Source: Falsochrobactrum ovis (GTDB lineage: Bacteria; Pseudomonadota; Alphaproteobacteria; Rhizobiales; Rhizobiaceae). Taken from it: DNA of 64,000 nt. The stretch is from contig NZ_QLMK01000013.1 of assembly GCF_003259955.1 (NCBI RefSeq), positions 1-64,000 of the forward strand. Reading direction: 5' to 3'. Each line of letters starts with the position of its first letter. Position 1 is the first letter of the stretch. The notes below the pieces were generated by a model, which was given only the letters and a program-made list of their open reading frames with translations, was not told the origin of the DNA and did no database searches. The position numbers and the translations under genes are program-made. This document shows, piece by piece, positions 10,672-20,142 of the stretch.

Positions 10672-11858
10672 AAGAGAAGACGAATTTTCGATCTGGAATT
10701 CGTCTCTCTGATAATCAGCGGCTCAACTGGCTGCGCCTTATACGTACCGATAATATTGGTGCTGCCACCTTTCGTGATTTGGTTCTTTTCTGCGGGTCGG
10801 CGGCCAATGCGATTGAACGCTTGCCAGAACTTAATATTCGTGGCGGCAGTGCGCGCCCACTTCGCATCATGTCCGTGGAAGATGCTGAGCGTGAAATAGA
10901 AGCAATTTACCGCAATGGCACCCAGCTGATTGGCATGGGCGAGCCGGATTATCCGCAACAGCTCAAGAATTGCGAATTTCCACCACCACTTGTCATCGTC
11001 AAGGGTGACACACGGGTCTTTCGCAAACCGCCGGTTGCTATTGTCGGATCAAGAAATGCTTCCGTCGCCGGTGCCCGCTTTACCGAACGGCTGGCGCAAG
11101 ATCTCGGCGATGCCGGATTTGCAGTCATATCGGGCCTTGCTCGCGGCATTGACGCGGCTGCTCATAAAGCCAGCATGGCCAGCGGAACAGTTGCAGTACT
11201 TGCCGGCGGGTTGGACCGTCCCTATCCTGCAGAAAACCTGCCCATTTATCGCGCTATCCCAGAACATGGCGGGGCATTGATCACCGAAATGCCAATGGGA
11301 GCTGAACCGCGCGCACGGGACTTCCCGCGCCGCAATCGCATTATTGCAGGTTTGTCGCTCGGCTTGATTGTCATCGAAGCTGCCGAACGATCCGGGTCGC
11401 TCATTAGTGCACGGATGGCAGGCGAAATGGGCCGCACAGTATTCGCTGTCCCTGGCTCACCACTCGACCCGCGTGCCCGTGGAACCAATTCCTTGCTCAA
11501 ACAGGGCGCTACCCTTGTAACCCAGGTTGACGATGTAATTGAAGGCCTCGCGCCCTGGATGCCAACCGGCGAGCTTGATCTGGAGGATGCACCGCCAGCA
11601 TCGTTCACTCAACTTGACGAAGATCCGGCACCGCTCAAAGTGCCGACAACTGATAATGATCGCAATCGATTGGTCGATGCACTGGGTATTACCCCTATCG
11701 ATATCGACTCACTTGTTAGATTTACGGGTTTAGATCCGGATGCTGTTCAACTCATTCTGCTTGAGCTTGATCTTGCAGGTCGCATTATCCGCTATCCTGG
11801 AAACCAAGTTGCGCTCGTGCCAAGCGAAGAACTTAACCCTGTTTCTTCGCTTGTTTAA
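10668..11858 (+). CDS. dprA: DNA-processing protein DprA
   Basis: 396 residues. DprA loads RecA on incoming single-stranded DNA during transformation and is also widespread in non-competent bacteria. The Rossmann core shows [54 protein letters not shown] and [12 protein letters not shown]. An N-terminal SAM-like extension and a C-terminal winged-helix (about 325-385) complete the long form. The ATG overlaps the plsY stop by 4 bases. Confidence 0.95.
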   Translation: MKEKTNFRSGIRLSDNQRLNWLRLIRTDNIGAATFRDLVLFCGSAANAIERLPELNIRGGSARPLRIMSVEDAEREIEAIYRNGTQLIGMGEPDYPQQLKNCEFPPPLVIVKGDTRVFRKPPVAIVGSRNASVAGARFTERLAQDLGDAGFAVISGLARGIDAAAHKASMASGTVAVLAGGLDRPYPAENLPIYRAIPEHGGALITEMPMGAEPRARDFPRRNRIIAGLSLGLIVIEAAERSGSLISARMAGEMGRTVFAVPGSPLDPRARGTNSLLKQGATLVTQVDDVIEGLAPWMPTGELDLEDAPPASFTQLDEDPAPLKVPTTDNDRNRLVDALGITPIDIDSLVRFTGLDPDAVQLILLELDLAGRIIRYPGNQVALVPSEELNPVSSLV

Positions 11859-11862
11859 AGTA

Positions 11863-12033
11863 TTAGCACCCCCCTGGTTGTATTTTTTGACTTTCTCGCG
11901 CCTCTTGTAGGGCCATATCAAGCATATAAATAAGCAAATGTTTATCGGTTGTTCTCGCAAGTTTAAGTAATTCTCGTAACATTGCTTCAATATATGCTAG
12001 CGTTTCAGCTTTAGTTGCCTGCCTTTGATCCAT
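11863..12033 (-). CDS. Small conserved-looking protein, 56 aa
   Basis: Short minus-strand gene convergent with dprA, ending 4 bases from it. ATG at 12033 is preceded by a G-rich run (GGGGGG) that can serve as ribosome binding site. The protein starts MDQRQATKAETLAYIEAMLR and is almost entirely amphipathic helix, with ELLKLARTTDKHLLIYMLDM following, then QEARESQKIQPGGC. The helical pattern with strong codon bias resembles short alphaproteobacterial proteins of unknown function. No function is assigned. Confidence 0.7.
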   Translation of the reverse strand: MDQRQATKAETLAYIEAMLRELLKLARTTDKHLLIYMLDMALQEARESQKIQPGGC

Positions 12034-12361
12034 TATGCCCCCCCGAGCAACGTCGTTTCATAACGTTTTTCAAAAACTAAGAATCGGAATCGGACTTGCG
12101 TGCAATCAAAACATACATAGAACAGAAACCGAATACAGGCTTCCCTTGAAAAATTACGATCTTCCGAACAAAAAACGAGGTCACTGCAACCGCAGACCAC
12201 TTTACGGCGACAAGCCTATTTAAATCAACCTTTGATTGTAATTGCGCGAATTTTATAGTCTCACTCTTGACCAAACCGCGCTCGCTGTTCATGTGGGAGG
12301 TCATATCATCGCGCCGACAAAGCATTTTTTGCCCGGCCAGGTCGTTAATTGGATCGCTTGA
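12034..12361. other. Intergenic region upstream of topA
   Basis: 328 bases between the 56-aa gene and topA. Frames of 62 codons (+) and 82 codons (-) cross it, but neither has a ribosome binding site or protein-like composition. It should contain the topA promoter; no single -35/-10 pair stands out. Confidence 0.4.
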
Positions 12362-14995
12362 ATGAACGTCGTCATTGTCGAATCGCCTGCCAAGGCCAAG
12401 ACTATCAACAAATATCTAGGCTCCGACTATAAGGTCCTAGCCTCATTTGGCCACGTGCGGGATCTTCCGGCAAAGGATGGTTCCGTGCGGCCTGATGAAG
12501 ATTTTGCCATGTCGTGGGAAGTAGACAGCAGTTCTTCCAAACGGCTTGCCGATATTATTAAAGCGCTGAAAGACAGCGACAACCTGTTTCTGGCAACTGA
12601 CCCTGATCGCGAAGGGGAAGCCATTTCATGGCATGTGCTGGAAGTTCTCAATCAAAAGAAAGCCCTCAGGGGAAAGACTGTTAAGCGGGTCGCTTTTAAC
12701 GCGATCACCAAAAAGGCAGTTCTTGATGCTATTGCCAATCCGCGCGACATTGATGAGCCATTGGTGGATGCCTATCTCGCTCGCCGTGCGCTCGATTATC
12801 TCGTTGGCTTCACACTGTCGCCCGTTCTTTGGCGCAAACTGCCTGGGGCTCGCTCGGCTGGGCGCGTGCAATCGGTCGCATTGCGTCTGGTTTGTGATCG
12901 CGAGTCGGAAATTGAGCGTTTTATTCGTGAAGAATATTGGAATATCGCAGCTCAGCTCAAAACACCGCGCAACGACGGCTTTATGGCGCGCCTTACCGTT
13001 CTGGACGGAAAGAGGCTAGGTAAGCTCGACATAAAAAACGCTGAACAGGCAAATTCTATTCGTTCCATGCTGGAAGGAGCAAGCTTTAACGTGGCTTCCG
13101 TTGAAGCCAAGCCAACCAAGCGTAATCCCGGACCGCCCTTTACCACTTCTACGCTGCAACAGGCTGCTTCAGGACAACTGGGCTTTTCTGCTTCACGCAC
13201 CATGCAGGTCGCACAGCGGCTTTACGAAGGTGTCGATATTGGCGGAGAAACCGCAGGTCTGATCACCTATATGCGTACTGATGGTGTCCAAATGGCTTCA
13301 GAAGCCATTCAGGCCGCACGCAGCGCGATCGGAAATAATTTCGGCACGAAATATGTGCCGGAAAAACCGCGTTTCTATTCGAGCAAAGCCAAGAACGCGC
13401 AGGAAGCGCACGAAGCAATCCGCCCGACCGACTTTTCACGTCATCCCAAAGAGATGCGTCGTTATCTCGATGAAGACCAGGCACGGCTTTACGAGCTGAT
13501 CTGGAAACGCGCCATTGCTAGCCAGATGCAGGCCGCTGACATTGAACGCACCACAGTTGATATTGAGGCGCTCAATGGCGATAAGTCTGCCATGCTGCGT
13601 GCCAATGGCTCGGTGACCAAGTTTGACGGTTTCCTTGCGGCCTATATGGACCATCGCGAAGAGGAAGATGAGGACGAAGACAGCGCAAAACTGCCGGAAA
13701 TCCGTCAGGGCGAAGCGCTAACGCGTGAAAAAATTGATGCTACGCAGCATTCGACCGAACCACCTCCGCGTTATTCCGAAGCCTCGCTGATCAAAAAAAT
13801 GGAAGAGCTGGGCATTGGCCGTCCTTCAACCTATGCCGCGACGCTCGCCACCCTTCGCGACCGTGAATATGTCACGATTGAAAAGCGTAGGCTGTCTCCC
13901 GAGCCAAAGGGGCGGTTGGTCATTTCTTTCCTCGAAAGCTTCTTTAGACGCTACGTGGAATATGATTTCACTGCCGCGCTCGAAGAAAAGCTAGACCTTA
14001 TTTCGGATGGCAAGCTGTCCTGGAAAGACGTATTGCGTGATTTTTGGCGCGATTTCTCAGGCTCTGTTGAAGATATCAAGGAATTGCGGGTCACTAATGT
14101 TCTTGATGCCCTCAATGAAGAACTCGCGTCTTTGGCTTTCCCTGACCGGGGAGATGGAAGCGATCCACGCTCCTGTCCGGCCTGTGGCAACGGCCAGTTG
14201 TCATTGAAACTTGGCCGTTATGGCGCCTTTGTCGGCTGTTCTAACTATCCAGAATGCAAATTCACCCGTCAGCTTGGCGGCGATAGCAATGGTGAAGCAG
14301 CGGCTTCCGACGAGCCAAAAAACTTGGGGAAAGATCCCTTTACCGAAGAAGATATCACTCTGCGGACCGGGCGTTTTGGCCCTTATGTGCAACGCGGTGA
14401 AGGCAAGGAAGCCAAACGGGCGAGCCTGCCCAAAGGCTGGACGCCAGACACGATTGACTATGAGAAAGCTTTGGCGCTTCTTTCGCTACCGCGCGATGTG
14501 GGGCAACATCCTGAAACAGGAAAAATGATCACTGCTTCCATTGGACGTTATGGACCCTATGTTAGCCATGATGGCACCTTTGCCAATCTGGAAAGTGCTG
14601 ACGAAGTTTTTTCAGTCGGTATCAATCGGGCCGTGGCCGCTCTTGCTGATAAGCAGTCCAAAGGCCCTGGCCGTGGACGTGCAGCACCAGCAGCACTGGC
14701 AACGTTGGGTGACCATCCAGACGGCGGAGCAATTACGGTCCGTGACGGGCGTTATGGACCTTATGTAAATTGGGGCAAAGTGAATGCGACCTTGCCAAAG
14801 GGCAAAGATCCGGCAAGTGTGACATTCGAAGAAGCGCTCGCATTGATTACGGAAAAGGCCGCGAATACCAAGACTAAAAAAGCCCCGGCACGTAAAACAG
14901 CCGCCAAAGCGGCCAGTGGTGAAAAGAAGGCGACGAAAAAAGCACCGGCTAAGAAACCGGCCGCAAAGGCCAAGAGCAAGGTCGCAGAGGAGTAA
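12362..14995 (+). CDS. topA: DNA topoisomerase I
   Basis: 877 residues, type IA topoisomerase that relaxes negative supercoils. N-terminal Toprim: VIVESPAKAKTINKYLG and the metal site DPDREGEAISWH. Catalytic Tyr303 in GLITYMRTDG. One four-Cys zinc ribbon starts at CPACGNGQLSL and ends with CSNYPECKFT. It is followed by three repeats with a GR(F/Y)GPYV core that have lost their Cys ligands, then a Lys/Ala-rich tail that probably binds DNA or RNA polymerase. rnr begins within a few bases of the stop. Confidence 0.98.
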   Translation: MNVVIVESPAKAKTINKYLGSDYKVLASFGHVRDLPAKDGSVRPDEDFAMSWEVDSSSSKRLADIIKALKDSDNLFLATDPDREGEAISWHVLEVLNQKKALRGKTVKRVAFNAITKKAVLDAIANPRDIDEPLVDAYLARRALDYLVGFTLSPVLWRKLPGARSAGRVQSVALRLVCDRESEIERFIREEYWNIAAQLKTPRNDGFMARLTVLDGKRLGKLDIKNAEQANSIRSMLEGASFNVASVEAKPTKRNPGPPFTTSTLQQAASGQLGFSASRTMQVAQRLYEGVDIGGETAGLITYMRTDGVQMASEAIQAARSAIGNNFGTKYVPEKPRFYSSKAKNAQEAHEAIRPTDFSRHPKEMRRYLDEDQARLYELIWKRAIASQMQAADIERTTVDIEALNGDKSAMLRANGSVTKFDGFLAAYMDHREEEDEDEDSAKLPEIRQGEALTREKIDATQHSTEPPPRYSEASLIKKMEELGIGRPSTYAATLATLRDREYVTIEKRRLSPEPKGRLVISFLESFFRRYVEYDFTAALEEKLDLISDGKLSWKDVLRDFWRDFSGSVEDIKELRVTNVLDALNEELASLAFPDRGDGSDPRSCPACGNGQLSLKLGRYGAFVGCSNYPECKFTRQLGGDSNGEAAASDEPKNLGKDPFTEEDITLRTGRFGPYVQRGEGKEAKRASLPKGWTPDTIDYEKALALLSLPRDVGQHPETGKMITASIGRYGPYVSHDGTFANLESADEVFSVGINRAVAALADKQSKGPGRGRAAPAALATLGDHPDGGAITVRDGRYGPYVNWGKVNATLPKGKDPASVTFEEALALITEKAANTKTKKAPARKTAAKAASGEKKATKKAPAKKPAAKAKSKVAEE

Positions 14996-14999
14996 TAAT

Positions 15000-17363
15000 T
15001 TGGCACGCCGTATCCCAAATTCCGACACCGGGCGGTCCGCAAGGACCGAACGGCGTGCAGCCTCAGCAAAATCGAAAACAGCTTCTGGCAATACGCAGCA
15101 ATTTATGCCCAGCAAGGAAGAAATCCTCAAATTTATTGAGGAAAATCCTGACCGGGCAGGCAAAAGAGAGCTCGCAAAAGCGTTCAATATCAAGGGAGGC
15201 TCCAGAGTTCTGCTGAAAGATCTGCTGCGAGAACTTGCCGATGAAGGTCTTGTCGAAAAGCGCGCCCGCAAGCTTTCACGCCCCGGCACTCTGCCACCAA
15301 TAACGGTGCTGAGCATTACTGGTCGCGACAAGGAAGGTGGCCTTCTAGCGCGTCCGGTTGAATGGGATGAGGAAAGTTATGGCACTCCGCCGGTTGTTAT
15401 GATCCGGCGTATGCGGTCAAACAAATCGCAAAACGGACCAGCGGCAGGTGTTGGCGATAAGGTTCTGGCAAAGATCATCCGCAATAAAGAGCAGGGCGGG
15501 CCCGATTATTCGGCACGTGTGGTCAAAATCCTTGATCATGCGAGCAATACGGTTCTCGGCGTGCTGCGCAAGCTTTCAAATGGCGAATGGCGGCTTGAAC
15601 CTGTCAATCGCAAACAGCCTGAAGTGCAGCTTGATTCATCCGCCCTCCAGAATGCTGAAAGCGGCGATCTGGTTGAAGTAGAACTGACTTCATCCCGCCG
15701 CTATGGCCTGCCCCACGGTAAAGTCCTTCAGGTTGTCGGGTCGATCGACAGCGAAAAAGCGCTGTCCATGATTGCGATCCACGAGCATGAAATTCCGCAT
15801 ATTTTCCCCGCGGCCGTGATTGAGGAAGCTGAATCTGCTCCTCCAGCCACCATGGATGATCGGGAAGACTGGCGTGAAATTCCGCTTGCGACCATCGATC
15901 CTGCAGACGCAAAAGACCATGATGATGCGGTTTATGCCGAAGCTGACACAGACCCGGCAAACCCCGGTGGCCAGATTGTAATTGTCGCCATCGCCGATGT
16001 TGCCGCTTATATACGGCCCGGTTCGGCACTCGATCGCGAAGCATTAAATCGCGGCAATTCCGTTTATTTCCCAGATCGCGTCGTGCCAATGCTGCCCGAA
16101 CGGATTTCTAACGATCTCTGTTCCTTGCGTGAATTTGAAGACCGTCCGGCGCTTGCGGTTCGGATGATATTTGACGCACAAGGCAAAAAGAAATCGCATC
16201 GCTTCCATCGTATCATGATGCGATCTGCGGCAAAACTTGCCTATGATCAGGCACAGACTGCAATTGATGGTGCGCCTGATGAGAAAACCGCTCCAATATT
16301 GGATACGATTCTCAAACCCTTGTGGAATGCATATGCGGTATTAAAGCGCGGACGTGATGCGCGTGAGCCATTGGAACTTGATCTACCGGAGAAGAAAATT
16401 CTTCTGGATGCCGAAGGCAAGGTCGACAAGGTGATTGTGCCTGAAAGGCTGGATGCCCATAAGTTGATCGAAGAATTTATGATTCAAGCGAATGTGTGTG
16501 CGGCTGAAACGCTTGGATCACGCCACCAACCGCTGATTTATCGTATCCATGATGCGCCTGCTCTAGCCAAGCAGGAAACATTACGCGAGTTTTTGCGCAC
16601 GCTTGATCTTAATCTCGCCAAAGGAGCCAAATTACGGCCTCGTCAGTTCAATCGGATATTGGATGCAGTGGCTGACACCGATCATGAGGAACTGGTCAAC
16701 CAAGTGGTTCTGCGCACCCAAAGTCAGGCTGAATATAATCCCGATAATATCGGACATTTCGGGTTGAACTTGCAGCATTATGCACATTTCACCTCTCCCA
16801 TTCGGCGCTATGCCGACCTCACAGTCCATCGGGCTTTGATCAAGGCATTGAAACTGGGCGAAGGCGGACTGACCAGCAGCGAAGAGGCACAACTTGCCGA
16901 AACTGCCGCGCTCATTTCCGCCACCGAGCGCCGCGCTATGCTCGCCGAGCGAGAAACGGTGGATCGACTGATCGCGCATTATCTGGCAGCCCATCTTGGT
17001 GACGAGTTTGAGGGCCGTATCACTGGCGTGACCCGAGCCGGTCTCTTTGTATCGCTTGCGACATATGGCGCAGATGGGCTGGTGCCCATTTCAACTTTGG
17101 GTGATGAATACTATTTATATGATGAAGCAAACCATGCAATTGCCGGAGAAAGAAGCGGCAAGGGTTTCCGTTTAGGGGATACGGTGACCGTCAAGCTCGT
17201 CGAAGCTCTGCCCGTTGCAGGGGCGCTGCGTTTTGAAATGGTATCCGAGCCACATTCCCTCCCCAGATCGAACCAGTCTTTTCATAAGGCTCGACGGGGA
17301 TTGCGTGGTCGCAAATTCCAAAGCGCGGGAGCATCCCGCAATAAAAAGAGAGATCGTAGATGA
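15000..17363 (+). CDS. rnr: Ribonuclease R
   Basis: 787 residues if the TTG at 15000 is used. That start has GAGGAG at 14985-14990 inside the topA end and gives LARRIPNSDTGRS. The first in-frame ATG is at 15105 (MPSKEEILKFIEENPDRAGK), with a weaker site. Order: N-terminal winged helix (about 35-100), cold-shock domains, RNB exonuclease core with DPADAKDHDDAVYAE (catalytic acidic cluster), ISNDLCSLREFEDRPA, FTSPIRRYADLTVHRAL, S1 domain from about 680, basic tail. It degrades structured RNA 3' to 5'. Tight coupling to topA; ATGA overlap with the next gene. Confidence 0.93.
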   Translation: MARRIPNSDTGRSARTERRAASAKSKTASGNTQQFMPSKEEILKFIEENPDRAGKRELAKAFNIKGGSRVLLKDLLRELADEGLVEKRARKLSRPGTLPPITVLSITGRDKEGGLLARPVEWDEESYGTPPVVMIRRMRSNKSQNGPAAGVGDKVLAKIIRNKEQGGPDYSARVVKILDHASNTVLGVLRKLSNGEWRLEPVNRKQPEVQLDSSALQNAESGDLVEVELTSSRRYGLPHGKVLQVVGSIDSEKALSMIAIHEHEIPHIFPAAVIEEAESAPPATMDDREDWREIPLATIDPADAKDHDDAVYAEADTDPANPGGQIVIVAIADVAAYIRPGSALDREALNRGNSVYFPDRVVPMLPERISNDLCSLREFEDRPALAVRMIFDAQGKKKSHRFHRIMMRSAAKLAYDQAQTAIDGAPDEKTAPILDTILKPLWNAYAVLKRGRDAREPLELDLPEKKILLDAEGKVDKVIVPERLDAHKLIEEFMIQANVCAAETLGSRHQPLIYRIHDAPALAKQETLREFLRTLDLNLAKGAKLRPRQFNRILDAVADTDHEELVNQVVLRTQSQAEYNPDNIGHFGLNLQHYAHFTSPIRRYADLTVHRALIKALKLGEGGLTSSEEAQLAETAALISATERRAMLAERETVDRLIAHYLAAHLGDEFEGRITGVTRAGLFVSLATYGADGLVPISTLGDEYYLYDEANHAIAGERSGKGFRLGDTVTVKLVEALPVAGALRFEMVSEPHSLPRSNQSFHKARRGLRGRKFQSAGASRNKKRDRR

Positions 17364-17824
17364 GCATGCTGGAAGCCCGTACTGCAGAAAGCCAAGTTCA
17401 GGTCTTTGGTGGTGAAGCCAACAAAACAGAGCAACCCTCCCGCCAGCTTGGGCTGGCAATGCGCCGGGGCTTCCGATGTCGTTGCCCCAATTGCGGCGAA
17501 GGAAAACTTTTTCGCTCTTTTGTTAAGCCTGTCGATCATTGCTCTGTCTGTAATGAAAGCTATACTGCCCAAAGGGCAGACGATCTTCCCGCCTATCTCA
17601 CGATTGTGATCATCGGCCATTTTGTCATTGCAGGATGTATGGTCTTGGAAGGCGCGGTCGATATCCCGCTGTGGTTGCATATGCTGATCTGGGTGCCGAT
17701 AACGGTATTGCTGTCACTTCTTTTGCTACAGCCAATTAAAGGTGCAACAATTGGCCTGCAATGGGCACTATTCATGCACGGCTTTGGTGGCCATCGTGAC
17801 GGGGATTACGGCGACGTCACCTGA
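17360..17824 (+). CDS. DUF983 membrane protein
   Basis: 154 residues, overlapping rnr by ATGA. A cytoplasmic zinc-ribbon-like part, CRCPNCGEGKLF followed by CSVCNESY, precedes two hydrophobic segments (LTIVIIGHFVIAGCMVLEG and LHMLIWVPITVLLSLLLLQP). This is the DUF983 layout. Function unknown; it is frequently found beside rnr in alphaproteobacteria. Confidence 0.9.
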   Translation: MSMLEARTAESQVQVFGGEANKTEQPSRQLGLAMRRGFRCRCPNCGEGKLFRSFVKPVDHCSVCNESYTAQRADDLPAYLTIVIIGHFVIAGCMVLEGAVDIPLWLHMLIWVPITVLLSLLLLQPIKGATIGLQWALFMHGFGGHRDGDYGDVT

Positions 17825-17838
17825 CGCGGTAAAGTTCA

Positions 17839-18570
17839 GTGACATTGACGCAATCTGAACCATCTACGCGCAGACCGGTGTTGCGACCGCGCGATGCCGC
17901 TTCACTCTTGCTGATTGATAGAGACGGACCATCCTTGCGCGTGTTGATGGGACGCCGACATCACAGTCTTGCATTTATGCCCGGAAAATATGTCTTTCCC
18001 GGTGGCAGAACCGATCCGGCCGATAAAAATATAATCTCCGCAAGTGAATTGCCTGCGCAGGATATTAAAAAACTGCTGGCTGGTATGGGATCAAAAGCCA
18101 GTGTCGGACGAGCCCGCGCTCTTGGATTATCGGCAATTCGCGAAACTTTTGAAGAAACTGGGTTGCGCGTCGCACGAACGACATCAAAAAACATAATATT
18201 GCCAAATCATGAGGATTGGTGCTCCTTCCTGCGTGAAGGCATGTTGCCTGCACTGGGTGACTTGCGTTATTTCGCTCGTGCGATTACGCCGCCCGGGCAT
18301 ATACGCCGGTTTGATACACGGTTCTTCATTGCGTTTCGCGATCAGGTTCCGGACTTGGAGACGCAGAAAATCGTTCCAAGCGGCGAACTTGAGGATTTAA
18401 ATTGGGTGACTATGGACGAACTGAAAAGGCTGGACCTCGCCCGCATCACGCAAGCAATATTTCGTGAAGCAAAAGCACTGCTGAGTGATTACAAGGCGGA
18501 ACTTCCGGCCACCATACCGGTAATCGAATTTACTATGCGGCACCGCCATTATGTTCGTGAAGTGATTTAA
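17839..18570 (+). CDS. NUDIX hydrolase
   Basis: 243 residues from GTG 17839. The NUDIX box is split by a long insertion: FPGGRTDPADKN near residue 55, then GLSAIRETFEETGLRV near residue 100, which keeps the R-E-x-x-E-E core that binds Mg2+. This two-part form is like the NUDT7/NUDT19 group that cleaves CoA or ADP-ribose derivatives; substrate not predictable. The ribosome binding site is weak, and the gene starts 14 bases after DUF983, so translation may be coupled. Confidence 0.88.
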   Translation: MTLTQSEPSTRRPVLRPRDAASLLLIDRDGPSLRVLMGRRHHSLAFMPGKYVFPGGRTDPADKNIISASELPAQDIKKLLAGMGSKASVGRARALGLSAIRETFEETGLRVARTTSKNIILPNHEDWCSFLREGMLPALGDLRYFARAITPPGHIRRFDTRFFIAFRDQVPDLETQKIVPSGELEDLNWVTMDELKRLDLARITQAIFREAKALLSDYKAELPATIPVIEFTMRHRHYVREVI

Positions 18571-18575
18571 CGAAA

Positions 18576-19787
18576 ATGGATATTAAAAACGAATCTGCGC
18601 AAATTTCTGCCCCATGCCAGCCAGGCGATCTGGCAGAAGAGCAACTTCATTGGCGCTCACTGGGTGCAGCCATTGCCACGATCAGCGCCGTTGGCGTCGC
18701 CATTGGCCTGGGCATACCTCTATTGAGTGTGCTTCTGGAAAGCCGTGGACATTCGGCCAGCATGATCGGGGCAAATACCGCCGTGGCTGGGCTTGCATCT
18801 ATCGTCGCAGCCCCGCTGGCAGCTCCCATTGCTGCCAAGCTTGGTGTTACACGATCAATCGTCATCATGCTTTTGATCGGGAGCGTCGCCTTTCTCGGCT
18901 TTCATTTTCTGCAATCCATATGGGCCTGGTTTGCATTAAGGGTCGTTTTGCATTTTGCATTAACTGCCTTATTTGTCCTGTCAGAATATTGGATCAATGC
19001 CTCCGCTCCGCCATCCCGACGCGGGCTGGTATTAGGCATATATGCCACATCGCTTTCCCTCGGTTTTGCTCTCGGCCCATGGCTTTTTTCGGTCATTGGA
19101 AGTGCGGGCGCGCTGCCCTTCTATGTGGGCTTTGGAATCATCTTACTCGCAATCATCCCAGTGCTGCTGGCATGGCGCGATAGCCCCGATTTTGAGGAAG
19201 GCGATCATGTTCCTTTCCTGCACTACATATTTGCTGTACCCACCGCAACAATGGCAGTTTTTGTGTTTGGCGCTGTGGAAACAGGGGGCTTTGCGCTATT
19301 CCCGGTTTTTGGAGCACGGGTCGGTTATCCTGAAGCCGATGCCGCATTACTTCTCACGATGATTGGCCTGGGCAATGTGTTCATGCAAATCCCTTTGGGA
19401 ATCATCAGTGACCGAATCTCTGACCGGCGTAAATTGCTTCTCATCTGCGCGGTAACGGGTTTGTGCGGTATGATCGCGCTCCCCTATTTGATGGAAAACT
19501 GGTATTTGCTAGCCACCATTCTATTTTTATGGGGTGGTGTCGTTGCGGGACTTTACACAGTCGGGCTTGCACATCTTGGCTCTCAACTCACTGGGCGTGA
19601 GCTCGCTTCCGCCAATGCAGCCTTTGTTTTCTGCTATGCAATTGGAATGTTGGCAGGCCCGCAAATGGTTGGTCTTGGTATGGACGCATTGGGACCAAAA
19701 GGTTTTCCTTACACTTTAGGCATGTTTTTTGCCGGTTATGCGCTGTTTGCGGTGATTAGATTGGTACAAAACAAGATGCAGGGTTGA
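18576..19787 (+). CDS. MFS transporter
   Basis: 403 residues, 12 hydrophobic segments, an N-terminal cytosolic stretch of about 30 residues. Motif A-like loop LAAPIAAKLGVTRSI between helices 2 and 3, and its mirror GIISDRISDRRKLLL in the second half, identify the major facilitator superfamily. The pattern resembles the YcaD/Fsr-like drug or sugar efflux group; substrate unknown. The gene begins 5 bases after the NUDIX stop. Confidence 0.9.
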   Translation: MDIKNESAQISAPCQPGDLAEEQLHWRSLGAAIATISAVGVAIGLGIPLLSVLLESRGHSASMIGANTAVAGLASIVAAPLAAPIAAKLGVTRSIVIMLLIGSVAFLGFHFLQSIWAWFALRVVLHFALTALFVLSEYWINASAPPSRRGLVLGIYATSLSLGFALGPWLFSVIGSAGALPFYVGFGIILLAIIPVLLAWRDSPDFEEGDHVPFLHYIFAVPTATMAVFVFGAVETGGFALFPVFGARVGYPEADAALLLTMIGLGNVFMQIPLGIISDRISDRRKLLLICAVTGLCGMIALPYLMENWYLLATILFLWGGVVAGLYTVGLAHLGSQLTGRELASANAAFVFCYAIGMLAGPQMVGLGMDALGPKGFPYTLGMFFAGYALFAVIRLVQNKMQG

Positions 19788-19885
19788 CTTTTTCTGCTCA
19801 ATCCGTAAGTGTCGCGCCGAATTTCCGCTTCTGGCTCACCGCCGGACTCGCAGCGGTTTAATCATGAAAGAGCAGGTATTTCGAT

Positions 19886-20053
19886 ATGGCCAAGGCTACG
19901 ACGATCAAGATCAAGCTTTTGTCGACCGCTGACACCGGCTTCTTCTACGTAACGAAGAAGAACAGCCGCACGATGACGGAAAAAATGACAAAAACCAAAT
20001 ACGACCCGGTTGTGCGCAAGCATGTCGAGTTCAAGGAAACGAAGATCAAATAA
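19886..20053 (+). CDS. rpmG: 50S ribosomal protein L33
   Basis: 55 residues: [20 protein letters not shown], then YVTKKNSR and a basic tail ending ETKIK. This is the Cys-free (C-minus) form of L33, typical of alphaproteobacteria, which needs no zinc. A TTGACT at 19784-19789, overlapping the MFS stop, may be its -35 element. An intrinsic terminator follows. Confidence 0.97.
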   Translation: MAKATTIKIKLLSTADTGFFYVTKKNSRTMTEKMTKTKYDPVVRKHVEFKETKIK

Positions 20054-20082
20054 TTCGTTTCCTACCAAGACTGGTAGAAATA

Positions 20083-20113
20083 AAAACGCCGTCTCGTTTC
20101 GTGACGGCGTTTT
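20083..20113 (+). terminator. Intrinsic terminator of rpmG (also usable for pleD)
   Basis: Stem AAAACGCCGTC (20083-20093) with GACGGCGTTTT (20103-20113), 9-base loop, T-rich end on both strands. It lies between the convergent rpmG and pleD. Confidence 0.92.
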
Positions 20114-20142
20114 ATTTGAAAGTATAATTTCTTTTGCGGCGT

